Positions 15,021-24,050 are shown, counted from the stretch's first letter. The stretch is 64,000 nucleotides of DNA from Candidatus Neomarinimicrobiota bacterium (GCA_021734025.1 JAIPJS010000005.1:66112-130111), one strand, 5' to 3'. Translations and numbers: made by a program. The notes: a model not told the origin generated them from the sequence alone.

Positions 15021-17126
15021 ATGCAAAAACGGTTCTTATCCTTTTTTCTGCTGATAATTTTTGCCCTTCCGTTATCAGGCCAGCAGCGAGCGTTTACTTT
15101 GGACGACTATTACCGGGTCAAATCTGTGGGTGGTCCCCAAGTGGCCCCGGACGGGGAAATACTGGCGTTCACCATGACGGTCTACGACCTCCCGCAAAGT
15201 GAGAAGGAGACCCAGATCTGGCTCGTGAACGCAGACGGCAGCAATCCCAGGCAACTTACCGATATTGAGGAAAACGCCTCACGTCCACGCTGGCACCCCG
15301 ATGGAGACGAATTATTGTTTGTTTCCAAAGATACGGTCACCGAAAAATCGCAGGCATTTTCTATCACCATCGATTCCAAAGAAGTGAAACAGCTGACGAG
15401 TTTCAGCATGGGTGTTGATAACCCTCGCTGGAGCCCCGACGGACAATACCTGGTATTCTCTTCCAGAGTCTTCCCTGAAGCCGGCGCTGATTCAGAACAG
15501 AATAAAGCACTCCAGGAGGATACGGATGCCGGCCCGGTAAAAGCGCACTATGCCGATAACCTCCTGTACAGGCATTGGACCTATTTTAAGGATGGAAAGC
15601 GTCGTCACCTGTTTTCCAAAGATCTCACGAGCGGCGAACTGGTGGATCTAACGCCAGGCGATCGGGAATCTCCCCGGTTTGACCTGGGTGGTGGTCCCGG
15701 ATTCGACATCTCTCCGGACAGCAAAGAGGTGGTATTCGTTTCCAATCCGGACAGCGTGCCTGCCGCCTCCACCAATGGTGACCTCTGGACAGTCCCGATC
15801 GCCGGCGGAAAACTCACGAATCTTACCAAAGATAATCCGGCCTTCGACGGCCATCCGCGCTATTCTCCGGATGGCAAATACATTGGGTATACCATGCAGC
15901 GGCAGCCGGGATACGAATCCGATCTTATGCGGCTTGCGCTCTATAACCGGAAAACCGGCGAACGCCGGGTGCTCACCGAAAATTTCCGCAACAATATTTC
16001 TGATTTCCAGTGGACACCGGACTCGAAGACCATTTACTTCGATTCTCCTTTTCAGGGTTATTATCCCCTCCGGCAGCTGTCAATTCATTCCGGAGATATC
16101 GAAATGGTTGTCCCGGAGGTGTACACCCGGGGATTCGACATGGGCCCGGACGGGAAAACCATCTTCTTCGGCCACACCGCCGTTGATATGCCGACTGAGA
16201 TCTTTTCGGTGCGCTCGGACGAGAGCCGTCAGACCCAGTTAACGCACTTCAATAAGGACCTGCTGAAAGAGGTGGATTTTCGTCCGGTGGAATCCACCTG
16301 GGTGGAAAGCACTGACGGGAAGAAAATTCAGGTATTTATTGTGAAGCCGCACAATTTTGATCCGGACAAAAATTACCCGCTTATCCTGAATGTGCACGGC
16401 GGCCCGCAGGGAATGTTCGGGAACAGCTTTCGCGGCGATTACCAGATGTATCCCGGCGCCGGCTACGTGTTGGCTTTCAGCAATCCACGGGGTTCCACCG
16501 GATACGGGCACGAATTCACCGCTCAGATCTCTGGAGACTGGGGTGGACAGGTCTTTGAAGATCTGATGGCGGTCAGCGATTATCTGGAGAGCCTGCCGTA
16601 TGTAGATGCCGACCGAATGGGCGCCATGGGATGGTCGTACGGCGGCTACATGATGAACTGGTTTGAGGGACACACCGACCGCTTCAAGGCACTCGTCTCC
16701 ATGATGGGCGTGTACGATCTCCGATCGTTTTACGGCGCGACTGAAGAGCTCTGGTTTCCGGAGTGGGACCTTGGCGGCCAGCCCTGGAATTCGGGGCAGT
16801 ACGAAAAATGGTCCCCATCCAGTTATGTCGAAAATTTCAGCACACCGTGCCTGGTCATCACCGGGAAAAAGGATTTTCGCGTCCCGTATACCCAAAGCTT
16901 ACAACTGTTCACCGACCTCCGGAAGATGGGAGTCAAATCCGAACTCATCGTCTTCGAAAATGACGGACACTGGCCGGACCGGCTCAAATCCATGCCCTTC
17001 TACTATAATGCGCACCTCTACTGGTTTCATAAATACCTCGGCGGCGATCCGGCGCCGTACGATATGACCGATATGTGGCGAAACCAGATATTACAATGGG
17101 GCGCCGAAGATTCCAGCGACGAATAA
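15021..17126 (+). CDS. Exported S9-family prolyl-oligopeptidase/acylaminoacyl peptidase
   Basis: A 701-residue protein with a signal peptide (MQKRFLSFFLLIIFALPLSG), so it acts in the periplasm. Residues about 30-420 form a WD40-like propeller with repeated SPDG/xxWSPDG blades (ISPDSKEVVFVS, YSPDGKYIGYT). The C-terminal alpha/beta-hydrolase domain (about 440-690) has the nucleophile S539 in MGWSYGGYM, an aspartate in TGKKDFRVPY and a histidine in ENDGHWP. The order and length fit dipeptidyl-peptidase/acylaminoacyl-peptidase enzymes that trim short peptides. GAGGAG precedes the ATG. The GNAT gene follows 16 bases later. Confidence 0.93.
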   Translation: MQKRFLSFFLLIIFALPLSGQQRAFTLDDYYRVKSVGGPQVAPDGEILAFTMTVYDLPQSEKETQIWLVNADGSNPRQLTDIEENASRPRWHPDGDELLFVSKDTVTEKSQAFSITIDSKEVKQLTSFSMGVDNPRWSPDGQYLVFSSRVFPEAGADSEQNKALQEDTDAGPVKAHYADNLLYRHWTYFKDGKRRHLFSKDLTSGELVDLTPGDRESPRFDLGGGPGFDISPDSKEVVFVSNPDSVPAASTNGDLWTVPIAGGKLTNLTKDNPAFDGHPRYSPDGKYIGYTMQRQPGYESDLMRLALYNRKTGERRVLTENFRNNISDFQWTPDSKTIYFDSPFQGYYPLRQLSIHSGDIEMVVPEVYTRGFDMGPDGKTIFFGHTAVDMPTEIFSVRSDESRQTQLTHFNKDLLKEVDFRPVESTWVESTDGKKIQVFIVKPHNFDPDKNYPLILNVHGGPQGMFGNSFRGDYQMYPGAGYVLAFSNPRGSTGYGHEFTAQISGDWGGQVFEDLMAVSDYLESLPYVDADRMGAMGWSYGGYMMNWFEGHTDRFKALVSMMGVYDLRSFYGATEELWFPEWDLGGQPWNSGQYEKWSPSSYVENFSTPCLVITGKKDFRVPYTQSLQLFTDLRKMGVKSELIVFENDGHWPDRLKSMPFYYNAHLYWFHKYLGGDPAPYDMTDMWRNQILQWGAEDSSDE

Positions 17127-17142
17127 AAAACCGGCCGCTGGG

Positions 17143-17694
17143 ATGAGTCCCCATCGAACGTTCACGGAAAACCGCATCAAGATCCGCCCGTACCGGGAGG
17201 ACGATCTTAAAAAACTGTACGAGGCAGCCAAAGAATCAGTCGAGGAGGTGTATCCCTGGCTGCCGTGGTGCCATCCGGCCTATTCCAAAGAAGACAGTGA
17301 AGCATGGATTGATCACGCGACGCAGTCCTGGGAGGATAAAACGGAATTCAACTTCGCGATATTTGCGGAGGATGAGAGTCGATTGCTTGGGGGCGTGGGA
17401 CTGAATCAGATCGATCAGCCGCATAAAGTGGCAAATCTCGGATATTGGGTGCGAAGTTCGGCCACCGGGCAGAGTATTGCGACGACCGCCTCATTAATGA
17501 CAGCCCGGTTCGCCTTTGAGGAATTGGAATTCAACCGGATCGAAATCGTGATGTCTGTAGATAACGTGGCCAGTCAGCAGGTTGCCGAAAAGATAGGCGC
17601 TACGAAAGAAGCCCGGCTCCGGAATAGACTGGAGTTACATGACGAGCTTCATGACGCATTTCTCTATGCACTCCTGCCGGAGGATATGATATAA
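17143..17694 (+). CDS. GNAT N-acetyltransferase (RimJ/RimL-like)
   Basis: A 183-residue acetyl-CoA-dependent transferase of the ribosomal-protein-acetyltransferase type. Signature parts are IRPYREDDLKKLYEA at the N terminus, LLGGVGLNQI, NLGYWVRSSATGQSIAT (the acetyl-CoA loop region) and IVMSVDNVASQQVAEKIGATKEA. The usual RGKGIA-type P-loop is degenerate here. Targets may be protein N-termini or small amines. It lies 16 bases after the S9 peptidase and is probably co-transcribed with it. Confidence 0.85.
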   Translation: MSPHRTFTENRIKIRPYREDDLKKLYEAAKESVEEVYPWLPWCHPAYSKEDSEAWIDHATQSWEDKTEFNFAIFAEDESRLLGGVGLNQIDQPHKVANLGYWVRSSATGQSIATTASLMTARFAFEELEFNRIEIVMSVDNVASQQVAEKIGATKEARLRNRLELHDELHDAFLYALLPEDMI

Positions 17695-17744
17695 AAGTTG
17701 ATATTTGAGAGAATATCCACTGATCTACAGCCTGATTCTCCTTG

Positions 17745-19157
17745 TTAATCCGTCCAACCTGAATCCACCAGACTGTTCAGATATTTTTCCAGCATGGTAT
17801 ATCCATCGGGTGCGACATTGTTCCGGTCACTGGCATCTTTGGGATCAAGCCCGTTCTTCTTTTCCCAACTATCGGGCATGCCATCACGATCAGTATCGGT
17901 TGGTGCTGGCTGGCTCTGTAAATCCGGCCAACCGCCGACTTCGCTATGGCTGTCGATGATATTTCCCGAGTGGTTTTGGACATGCACAACAATACGTGAG
18001 TCCACAGCATCACGATTCGGGATACTTGCACCACCATGGGTAAGCACTTTTTCAAATGCCCTCTGTGGATCATCGGTTGCTATTGTTCCCGCTGAGAACG
18101 GCTGATTCTGTTTGTACGCGTCAATCTGCTCTTGACTCCAGTCGGCACCGAACCTCACCACCTCCCACCGGTTGCTCGGTTTCTCGTAGTCATAGTAGTT
18201 GTTTTGGAAGTACGCCTTGTTGAACGGCGAACCGGTCTGATAGGCAATACCGTTGTTTTCGGAATTGGCGCCGGGAATTAAATAATTTCCAACGTAGTTC
18301 AGTTTGGTAATACTTTCCGAATCGGCATTGTAGCCGGCATGCGCCCCTCCCCAGTTGTATATGACGTTATTGCGAAAATCGAGCAGGAGGCCGTCCGGAT
18401 CTTCCTGGCGGGGATTCCTGTCGTAGTTGCCGGGACGGGGGTTGCGTCCCCGGTTATGGGCGTAGAGGTTATGATGGTAACTGTACCGGGCTCCCCCGGT
18501 TCCCCGGATGAGTGAACCGAAACCGTGGTTTTCGAAATTCAGCGCCTCGGTGATAAAACACCATTGCACGGTCACGTCGGTCAGATCAGGGTCGCCGGTC
18601 GAGGCCGAGAGGACCTCGTCGGTACTCCAGCTGGCGGAGCAATGATCGACTATGATATCATGGCCTTCAGAAATGGAAATCGCATCGCCTCGCTCCCCTT
18701 GGTCACCAAGCCTGGATCGGAGGTAACGAATCACCACGTCATGGGTGCTTATTTCGAGTGGGGCGTCCCGGAGACAGATGCCGTCGCCGGGAGCCGTTTG
18801 CCCCGCAATGGTGATATACGGATTTTCAATGGAAATCTCGCCTTCAAGGATAATCGTTCCCGATACATCAAAGACAACCGTACGAGGACCTTCCTGCTGG
18901 ATCGCCCACCGTAAGCTTCCCTTTCCATCATCGGTGAGGTTGGTTACGTGGAGTACACGGCCATCACGACCGCCCTGCGCAAAGGCGCCAAATCCTTCCG
19001 CGCCGGGGAACGCTTTTATCTTCTGCTCAACCTGCTGTGTATCTTCTTTCGCACCTGATGAAATACGTGGTTGCGCGGGTAAGATACGAACATTCCATCC
19101 CAGGAAAATAATCAGTATTACAATTTTGCCAAAGTCTGTCACCGTGCCTGGTTTCAT
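17745..19157 (-). CDS. Secreted pectate-lyase-like protein (polysaccharide lyase family 1 type)
   Basis: An exported single-stranded right-handed beta-helix enzyme that cleaves de-esterified pectin by beta-elimination. After a signal segment (IVILIIFLGWNVRILPAQ) the mature protein begins FPGAEGFGAFAQGGRDG, the start typical of PL1 enzymes. Conserved parts include VVFDVSGTIIL, ITIAGQTAPGDGI, VDHCSASWSTDEVLS and YSYHHNLYAHNRGRNPR, the last containing the catalytic arginine region. The C terminus carries a calcium-binding DTDRDGMPDSWEKKNGLDP module. Start ATG 19157 follows AAAGGAA; the longer GTG start lacks support. It sits beside the Sde182-like lipoprotein, which suggests a small plant-polysaccharide locus. 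Confidence 0.88.
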   Translation of the reverse strand: MKPGTVTDFGKIVILIIFLGWNVRILPAQPRISSGAKEDTQQVEQKIKAFPGAEGFGAFAQGGRDGRVLHVTNLTDDGKGSLRWAIQQEGPRTVVFDVSGTIILEGEISIENPYITIAGQTAPGDGICLRDAPLEISTHDVVIRYLRSRLGDQGERGDAISISEGHDIIVDHCSASWSTDEVLSASTGDPDLTDVTVQWCFITEALNFENHGFGSLIRGTGGARYSYHHNLYAHNRGRNPRPGNYDRNPRQEDPDGLLLDFRNNVIYNWGGAHAGYNADSESITKLNYVGNYLIPGANSENNGIAYQTGSPFNKAYFQNNYYDYEKPSNRWEVVRFGADWSQEQIDAYKQNQPFSAGTIATDDPQRAFEKVLTHGGASIPNRDAVDSRIVVHVQNHSGNIIDSHSEVGGWPDLQSQPAPTDTDRDGMPDSWEKKNGLDPKDASDRNNVAPDGYTMLEKYLNSLVDSGWTD

Positions 19158-19195
19158 GGTTCCTTTCTTTTGCACTCTTTTTCATATGCATTGGA

Positions 19196-19500
19196 TCATG
19201 GAGTTATTGTTACGATCACTCTTTTATACCAGGTGAGCGGAGGCTCTCCCTTATCGGTCACCTTTAAGATAAAATGAGCTGTGTGTTCTTGTTCGACCTC
19301 AGGGGCGTTTACCCATACGCCCCGGGATAGTGAAACCACCGGCAACTCAGATTATCGCCATCCGGATCGCTCGTGCCGCTCGCATCCAAATCAAACCCCT
19401 CGCCCGATTGTATGGTGATTGCTTCAGGGTGCCCCAAGGCAGGAACGGGCGGATGATTGGCTTCCTCATATGATTGCGTGCACCAGTCCAACCGGGGTTC
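19196..19500 (-). pseudogene. Decayed copy of the C-terminal domain of the Sde182-like gene
   Basis: Reading leftwards from 19500 the DNA encodes DWCTQSYEEANHPPVPALGH, then DASGTSDPDGDNLSCRWF, closely matching DWCVQSYAEANHPP and ARGTRDPDGDELNYRW of the intact gene that ends at 19501. After PGAYG the frame meets TAA. A one-base shift restores homology (KVTDKGEPPLTWYKR against EVTDQGTPPLTRYQR) to a TGA at 19196-19198. About 20 residues are missing in the middle. It has no start and is only a third of the gene, so this is a remnant of a tandem duplication. Confidence 0.8.
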
Positions 19501-20925
19501 TTATGATCCCGCAGTCACAACCACCCGTTGATACCGAGTGAGGGGCGGCGTCCCCTGATCCGTCACCTCACAGATTACATGGATGGTTTCGCCACCACCG
19601 GCATCGGCGGGCATTGTGAACAAAGCATCTTGCGTTTCGGCATCCTGAAGAGCGATAGCCCCGCCATAGGAGTCCGCCGCCTGATACTGCCACCAGCGGT
19701 AGTTTAGTTCATCCCCATCGGGATCCCGGGTGCCCCGGGCACTTAGTTGGACTGTTTCGCCGGGCTGAACGGTTAATTCCCAATTGTGAGCCAGTTCGAC
19801 CGCTGGCGGATGATTCGCTTCTGCATACGACTGGACGCACCAGTCGGCCCGGACGGTAAAATCGTTCTGGATGGCATCAATCCAGCGCCACTGGGGTTTG
19901 AAATACTCGGTGAGTATTTCGCCGTTCGGAATTTCCTGCCGCAGGCGTACGCGGCCGTACGCCGTTTCCGTGTACCATCGTCCCTCGGGATACTCATATC
20001 CGACTTCCGGCACGGGATCGAGCCAGGTATTATCACGCACGCTCACAAAACGACCGCCCCAACCCCCCCAGCCGGGTGACTCTGCGCTACGCAATCCGGT
20101 CGGTATAACGTGCAGAAACGCAGGCGTGTCGCCCTCGGACCGGAACCGTCCATTATCATGCGCCTGGTACAAATTGAGCAGAGGGCCGTGATCCTGCAGC
20201 AGATGCTGGTTCATCCATTCTGCGGAATAATAGTGTTTCTTTTCCTCGGGTATCTCCCTCCGCTGATGGTCGTACGCCATGGCAAGGAACTGATCGGAGA
20301 TGATCGTTGGAATATTGTGCTGCCCCCAATGGGGCCGGATATATGATTGATACGTCGAATCCTGCTCCCAGATGAAGTAAAACCGGATCTTGTTCGCCAC
20401 CTCCTCCATTTTTTCCGGGTGCTCTTCCTCAATGGTCTTCAGCGCCCGCGCGATGGTGTTGGGTCCGCCCCAGGCTTGCAGCCACACCGGCCGGTCGTCC
20501 GACTCATCCAGGAGGACGTCCACAATCAGCCGGGAGCCCGGAGTCTTTTCATCCATGGCGCCTTCTGCCTTTACATTCCCGAGCTTGGTCACCGATTGTA
20601 GATACTCCGGCGTGGGATAGTCCGGGTCATGCTTGATCAGGTTGGGGTAGACGTCAGCGTATGCCTCCAGGTATGGTTGAACCCAGTCATCGCCGGCCCA
20701 ATTATGACCGTGTGCGTGGTATTGGGAGCTCGAAGTGACAATACCCTCGACGTCCAAATCATTAGTATAGAGCAGAAATCGCACTATGGAACACTGATCG
20801 TCAATTTCGCCATCCGTGGTGGCAATCACCCTTGGGTTGTTGAGATCTGTGGTTGGAGTAGAGCATCCGGAAAAGAGGAGTGCCGAAAATACAATGAGTA
20901 CCAGAGCAGCTATCAGGTGTTTCAT
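19501..20925 (-). CDS. Sde182/DUF1593-like lipoprotein (nucleoside-hydrolase-like fold)
   Basis: Starts MKHLIAALVLIVFSALLFSGC with a lipobox (FSGC), so it is a lipoprotein. The N-terminal domain (about residues 35-330) has the DUF1593 nucleoside-hydrolase-like signature: PRVIATTDGEIDDQCSIVRFLLYTNDLDVEGIV, with the aspartates that bind calcium in nucleoside hydrolases, and a WLQAWGGPNTIARAL strand. The C-terminal beta domain contains DPDGDELNYRWWQY, typical of the Sde182 C-terminal module. Members were first described as cellulose-binding proteins; the reaction is not established. GAGG eight bases before ATG 20925 is preferred over the upstream ATG. It is the first gene of the pectate-lyase locus. 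Confidence 0.85.
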   Translation of the reverse strand: MKHLIAALVLIVFSALLFSGCSTPTTDLNNPRVIATTDGEIDDQCSIVRFLLYTNDLDVEGIVTSSSQYHAHGHNWAGDDWVQPYLEAYADVYPNLIKHDPDYPTPEYLQSVTKLGNVKAEGAMDEKTPGSRLIVDVLLDESDDRPVWLQAWGGPNTIARALKTIEEEHPEKMEEVANKIRFYFIWEQDSTYQSYIRPHWGQHNIPTIISDQFLAMAYDHQRREIPEEKKHYYSAEWMNQHLLQDHGPLLNLYQAHDNGRFRSEGDTPAFLHVIPTGLRSAESPGWGGWGGRFVSVRDNTWLDPVPEVGYEYPEGRWYTETAYGRVRLRQEIPNGEILTEYFKPQWRWIDAIQNDFTVRADWCVQSYAEANHPPAVELAHNWELTVQPGETVQLSARGTRDPDGDELNYRWWQYQAADSYGGAIALQDAETQDALFTMPADAGGGETIHVICEVTDQGTPPLTRYQRVVVTAGS

Positions 20926-21072
20926 TGAGTCGCCTCGCATTTGTTTGGTAAATCGAAGGATCCTCTTTGGGGCTGATTTCCGGAAATATTGATTCTAAAT
21001 ATAGCGCTTTTAATAACGCAATTCCTTAGCTCCGCCGGATTCCACTCGGAATGACGATTTCTAGGCACACGC

Positions 21073-22347
21073 TTAATATAAGAATTCACGAATATCGTAC
21101 CTTGTGATCATCGGGCCGGTTTTGGGATCCCGATAGCGTAATCCTTCACGAATCTGCTGTTCCTGCGCACGTCGATCATGCCAGGACAATGCCTCAATAC
21201 CCGCTTCTTTAGCAACATCCTGATACGACGTGTTATCCTGCGGGTAAAAATCGGAAAAGTAAATAAAATCATCGGCGTCCAGATTCATGCGGTTCACCGC
21301 ATCTATGGTATGTTCAACATGGACCCGCTGATACTTCTTGCCACCGGCACCAATCAATATAATGACGCCGACATTCACTCCGCCGGCTTTGATGTTATTT
21401 ACGGCGTCCACCATTTCACTTTTGCTACCGGGTTTTTGTAGAAACTGTAGCAGTGCTTCACTTCCGCTCTCCATCCCGATGTAGACCCGTTGGACTCCGT
21501 GGTCGGCCATCTCGCGGAACTGCGACGCTGATTTATATTCCCCGGTAAACAGGTCGATGAATGAGTAGATCCCGTCAAAGATGACTTCGCCGTTCCGCCG
21601 GCGCCGGGCGACTTCCCGTTTTCTCTCGTTATCGGCGATGATAGTATAATGTTCGTGTATCAATCGAAGGATCTTCAGCAACCGCTCCTGGGGCATGATA
21701 ACCGCGTTGGCATCCGCCAGGAAAATGGATTGTCTGAGTCCGATACTCTCACCAAAGAAGTCATTCACCCCGTGAATATGTCCTTCAACCGCCTCCGGCG
21801 ATTTGATTCGAAACGGACGATCCTGATAAAAATTACAAAAGGTGCACTTATTGTAGGAGCAGCCTTCCGTGATCTGCAGTACCAGGGAGTAATACTGATC
21901 CGGCGGCAAAATGGTAACCGGTTTGTATACTTTGTGGAATTGATCCGCATCCGCTTCCAGCGCCTCAAAGTCGTATGCCAGGCATCGGTTAAACCATTCC
22001 CAGGCGATATCTGTGCCTTCCGGCATCTCGATGTTATAACGTTCCGAATGTATTTTAATGTTGGTGAGCCGCCTTGTCATCCGTTGGAAAAAGTCTTTGC
22101 GTTCGTCATCGGAGAGTTTCCGGCGGCGCCGGCGCTGCCCTTCACTGGAATAATCGGTCCATTTCATGAGTACGCTGTTATCCAATCCGCGCTTATAATT
22201 GATGCCGTCCACGTAGGCGCCGATGAGGCGCCCCTTCCGGTCAAAGGAGTAACTGGTGATGATATCTATAGATACGGAAAAAGCGTACGGCTTCGCTTTA
22301 AAGAGTACGGCGCTCTTTTCTTCAATGGAATTCTTGGAGTCTGGCAT
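21073..22347 (-). CDS. Radical SAM protein of unknown reaction
   Basis: A 424-residue radical S-adenosylmethionine enzyme. The 4Fe-4S motif is GCSYNKCTFCNFY (C-X4-C-X2-C), a spacing used by a COG1032-like subgroup. Downstream are SIFLADANAVIMP, VQRVYIGMESGSEALLQFL and VGVIILIGAGG, all expected of the radical SAM barrel. An N-terminal stretch of about 140 residues, including an arginine-rich RRRRRK, precedes it. Substrate and product cannot be inferred: no carrier, B12 domain or biosynthetic neighbour is present. No clear ribosome site precedes ATG 22347. Confidence 0.85.
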   Translation of the reverse strand: MPDSKNSIEEKSAVLFKAKPYAFSVSIDIITSYSFDRKGRLIGAYVDGINYKRGLDNSVLMKWTDYSSEGQRRRRRKLSDDERKDFFQRMTRRLTNIKIHSERYNIEMPEGTDIAWEWFNRCLAYDFEALEADADQFHKVYKPVTILPPDQYYSLVLQITEGCSYNKCTFCNFYQDRPFRIKSPEAVEGHIHGVNDFFGESIGLRQSIFLADANAVIMPQERLLKILRLIHEHYTIIADNERKREVARRRRNGEVIFDGIYSFIDLFTGEYKSASQFREMADHGVQRVYIGMESGSEALLQFLQKPGSKSEMVDAVNNIKAGGVNVGVIILIGAGGKKYQRVHVEHTIDAVNRMNLDADDFIYFSDFYPQDNTSYQDVAKEAGIEALSWHDRRAQEQQIREGLRYRDPKTGPMITRYDIREFLY

Positions 22348-22448
22348 AGTACGATAAATTAGGGGATGGAACGGAACTCTGCCAAGTTGAATCTCCAGTG
22401 TGTCAATTTGCGTTTAGTTCTGTCAATTTTTCCAATGGCGTGTTTCGG

Positions 22449-22515
22449 TTTGGCATCTGGAGTGGCCTCCTGACTGCCAAATTTTCCATTCAAATCGATT
22501 GGCATATCCCTTGTA
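22449..22515 (+). promoter_or_regulatory. Sigma-54-like promoter and upstream inverted repeat of hsp20 gene 1
   Basis: TGGCAT-A-TCCC-TTGTA at 22500-22515 has the sigma-54 GG/TTG elements at exact spacing, 85 bases before the hsp20 start. Just upstream, TTTGGCA (22449-22455) and TGCCAAA (22475-22481) form a perfect inverted repeat that could bind a dimeric regulator. The second hsp20 gene has a closer match at the same relative place, which strengthens this one. Confidence 0.5.
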
Positions 22516-22599
22516 ACTATAATTAGTGAAAATGAAGAAAAAAGATTTCAAAACTCTGATAAAAACCAAATAAAGAATAACTAAAAGGAGGTATTCATT

Positions 22600-23052
22600 A
22601 TGGCTCTTACACGATGGAACCCAACAAATGAACTGATGAGTGCATGGAATGATTTCGATCGGCTGTTCAATCGGCTGACGCGTAACGTGGACACGGAAGA
22701 CACCGAAACCAGCGTTGGTAACTGGCGTCCCGCCGTTGACATTACGGAACGCGAAAAAGATTATGTGGTCACCGCTGAACTACCGGGAATTGATGAGGAC
22801 GATATCAGTATCTCCATCAAGGATAACGTGCTGACGCTGAAGGGCGAAAAGAAGTTTGAGAAGGAAGACTCCGACGAAAACCGTCACTATCGTGAGCGGG
22901 TATACGGCTCCTTCCAGCGGATGATTCGCCTGGACAGTGACATTGACAGCGACAATGTGAAGGCTGACTACGAAAACGGTGTTCTCACCATCACGATGCC
23001 GAAGACGAAAGAAACCATGCACAAACAGATTCCGGTGAACTTTAAGAAATAA
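22600..23052 (+). CDS. Small heat-shock protein Hsp20 (copy 1)
   Basis: A 150-residue alpha-crystallin-domain chaperone that holds unfolding proteins in oligomers. It begins MALTRWNPTNELMSAWNDFDRLF, the usual N-terminal arm. The crystallin domain runs from WRPAVDITEREKDYVVTAELPGI to ENGVLTITMPK, followed by the short C-terminal IPVNF motif (the IxI/V anchor). AAGGAGG precedes ATG 22600. It carries its own terminator and is transcribed separately from copy 2. Confidence 0.95.
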   Translation: MALTRWNPTNELMSAWNDFDRLFNRLTRNVDTEDTETSVGNWRPAVDITEREKDYVVTAELPGIDEDDISISIKDNVLTLKGEKKFEKEDSDENRHYRERVYGSFQRMIRLDSDIDSDNVKADYENGVLTITMPKTKETMHKQIPVNFKK

Positions 23053-23075
23053 CTGAGTTCACCAACTGATGATTC

Positions 23076-23106
23076 AAAAGCCCGGCAGTCGCCGGGCTTT
23101 TGTTTT
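23076..23106 (+). terminator. Rho-independent terminator of hsp20 copy 1
   Basis: An 11-bp stem AAAAGCCCGGC (23076-23086) with its complement (23091-23101), loop AGTC, followed by a T-rich tract. Confidence 0.92.
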
Positions 23107-23244
23107 TATACCCTGTTCTTATCTCTGCCAAAATGGTTTCCTTTATGACATTTGACGAAAAATTCTGCGTCACCGTGGCATCGGGATCATGCAATCCGAC
23201 AGCTCCGTTTCACTAAATATGCCAAGTTGGCGAGTAATTCCCGC

Positions 23245-23260
23245 TGGCACGAGACTTGTT
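23245..23260 (+). promoter_or_regulatory. Sigma-54-type promoter of hsp20 copy 2
   Basis: TGGCAC-G-AGAC-TTGTT matches the consensus TGGCAC-R-N4-TTGCW at every position except T for C at -12. Predicted transcription starts near 23271, about 40 bases before the gene. No sigma-70-type pair of similar quality is visible. Confidence 0.6.
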
Positions 23261-23311
23261 TTATATACAGCAACTATGAATGATAATACACCGACAACCA
23301 AGGAGGACAAA

Positions 23312-23752
23312 ATGACACGCATAAGACTTGCCCCCGCTCGCCATCGCACACGCAATCACCGGAGGGGTTTTGACCAACTGTTTGACTCAATGCTTTCGGA
23401 ACGGGAATCCGAATCTCCGGAATTTACGTCACACTGGCGACCAAACCTGGATGTTGTGGAAGATAAACAAGAATTTGTGCTCTCTGCCGAGCTTCCCGGA
23501 GTGGCACAGGACTCCATTAACATCTCATTTAAAGATAATGTGTTGGAACTTCGTGGTGAAAAACCGCTGAATGAAGAAAACACCCCGCATTACAACGAAC
23601 GCCGTTTTGGGACATTTCATCGCGCTGTTCGGTTTGATGCCGACATTGCGCAGGATAAAATTCGGGCCGATTACAGCAATGGGGTTCTGACTGTTACCTT
23701 GCCAAAAACGAAAGATTCACGTCAACGAGAGATTGCAATCAACTTCAAGTGA
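23312..23752 (+). CDS. Small heat-shock protein Hsp20 (copy 2)
   Basis: A 147-residue alpha-crystallin-domain chaperone. ATG 23312 has a strong AGGAGG at 23301-23306. The arginine/histidine-rich N-terminal arm (MTRIRLAPARHRTRNHRRG) differs from copy 1. The crystallin domain (WRPNLDVVEDKQEFVLSAEL to SNGVLTVTLPK) and the IAINF anchor are conserved. The different arms suggest different partners or mixed oligomers. The longer frame from 23189 would run through the promoter and is not used. Confidence 0.94.
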   Translation: MTRIRLAPARHRTRNHRRGFDQLFDSMLSERESESPEFTSHWRPNLDVVEDKQEFVLSAELPGVAQDSINISFKDNVLELRGEKPLNEENTPHYNERRFGTFHRAVRFDADIAQDKIRADYSNGVLTVTLPKTKDSRQREIAINFK

Positions 23753-23781
23753 TGTTGCGAACCCACAACAGGTAAACTACG

Positions 23782-23808
23782 AGCCGGTCCGACGTGGCCG
23801 GCTTTTTT
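23782..23808 (+). terminator. Terminator of hsp20 copy 2
   Basis: AGCCGG (23782-23787) pairs with CCGGCT (23798-23803), extended by a G-T and a C-G pair, and is followed by six T. It lies between convergent genes. Confidence 0.85.
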
Positions 23809-23816
23809 ACTGCGGA

Positions 23817-24050
23817 TTATTCTTCTTCCGTCTTCGCCTTATAGGAATAGTTAAAGGATCCGGGGCGTTTTTTCTTAACATTCGTCGCCTTTTTCCCCTT
23901 TTCCGTCTCCTCCACTTCAAAGGTCACCTCGTCCTCCTCCAGGAGGTCTTCTTCCGTTTCAGACCAATGGACAAACAGGTCTTCGCCCTTATAGACGATG
24001 AATCCGTAGCCCTTTTGCGCGTTAAACCATTTTACTTTTCCCTGTGCCAT
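23817..24050 (-). CDS. Cold-shock domain protein with acidic/basic tail
   Basis: A 77-residue CspA-like protein: [16 protein letters not shown] (RNP1 region) and DLFVHWSE (RNP2). The strand after this carries an unusual acidic run ([11 protein letters not shown]), and the protein ends in a lysine-rich segment and an acidic tip. It probably binds single-stranded nucleic acid. It is divergent in sequence from the csp gene at 13.5 kb, so the two likely serve different conditions. It lies upstream of the convergent hsp20 terminator. Confidence 0.9.
   Translation of the reverse strand: MAQGKVKWFNAQKGYGFIVYKGEDLFVHWSETEEDLLEEDEVTFEVEETEKGKKATNVKKKRPGSFNYSYKAKTEEE

Noticed and set aside
22600-23752. 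Hsp20 pair as one operon
   Set aside because: A strong terminator and a separate promoter lie between them.
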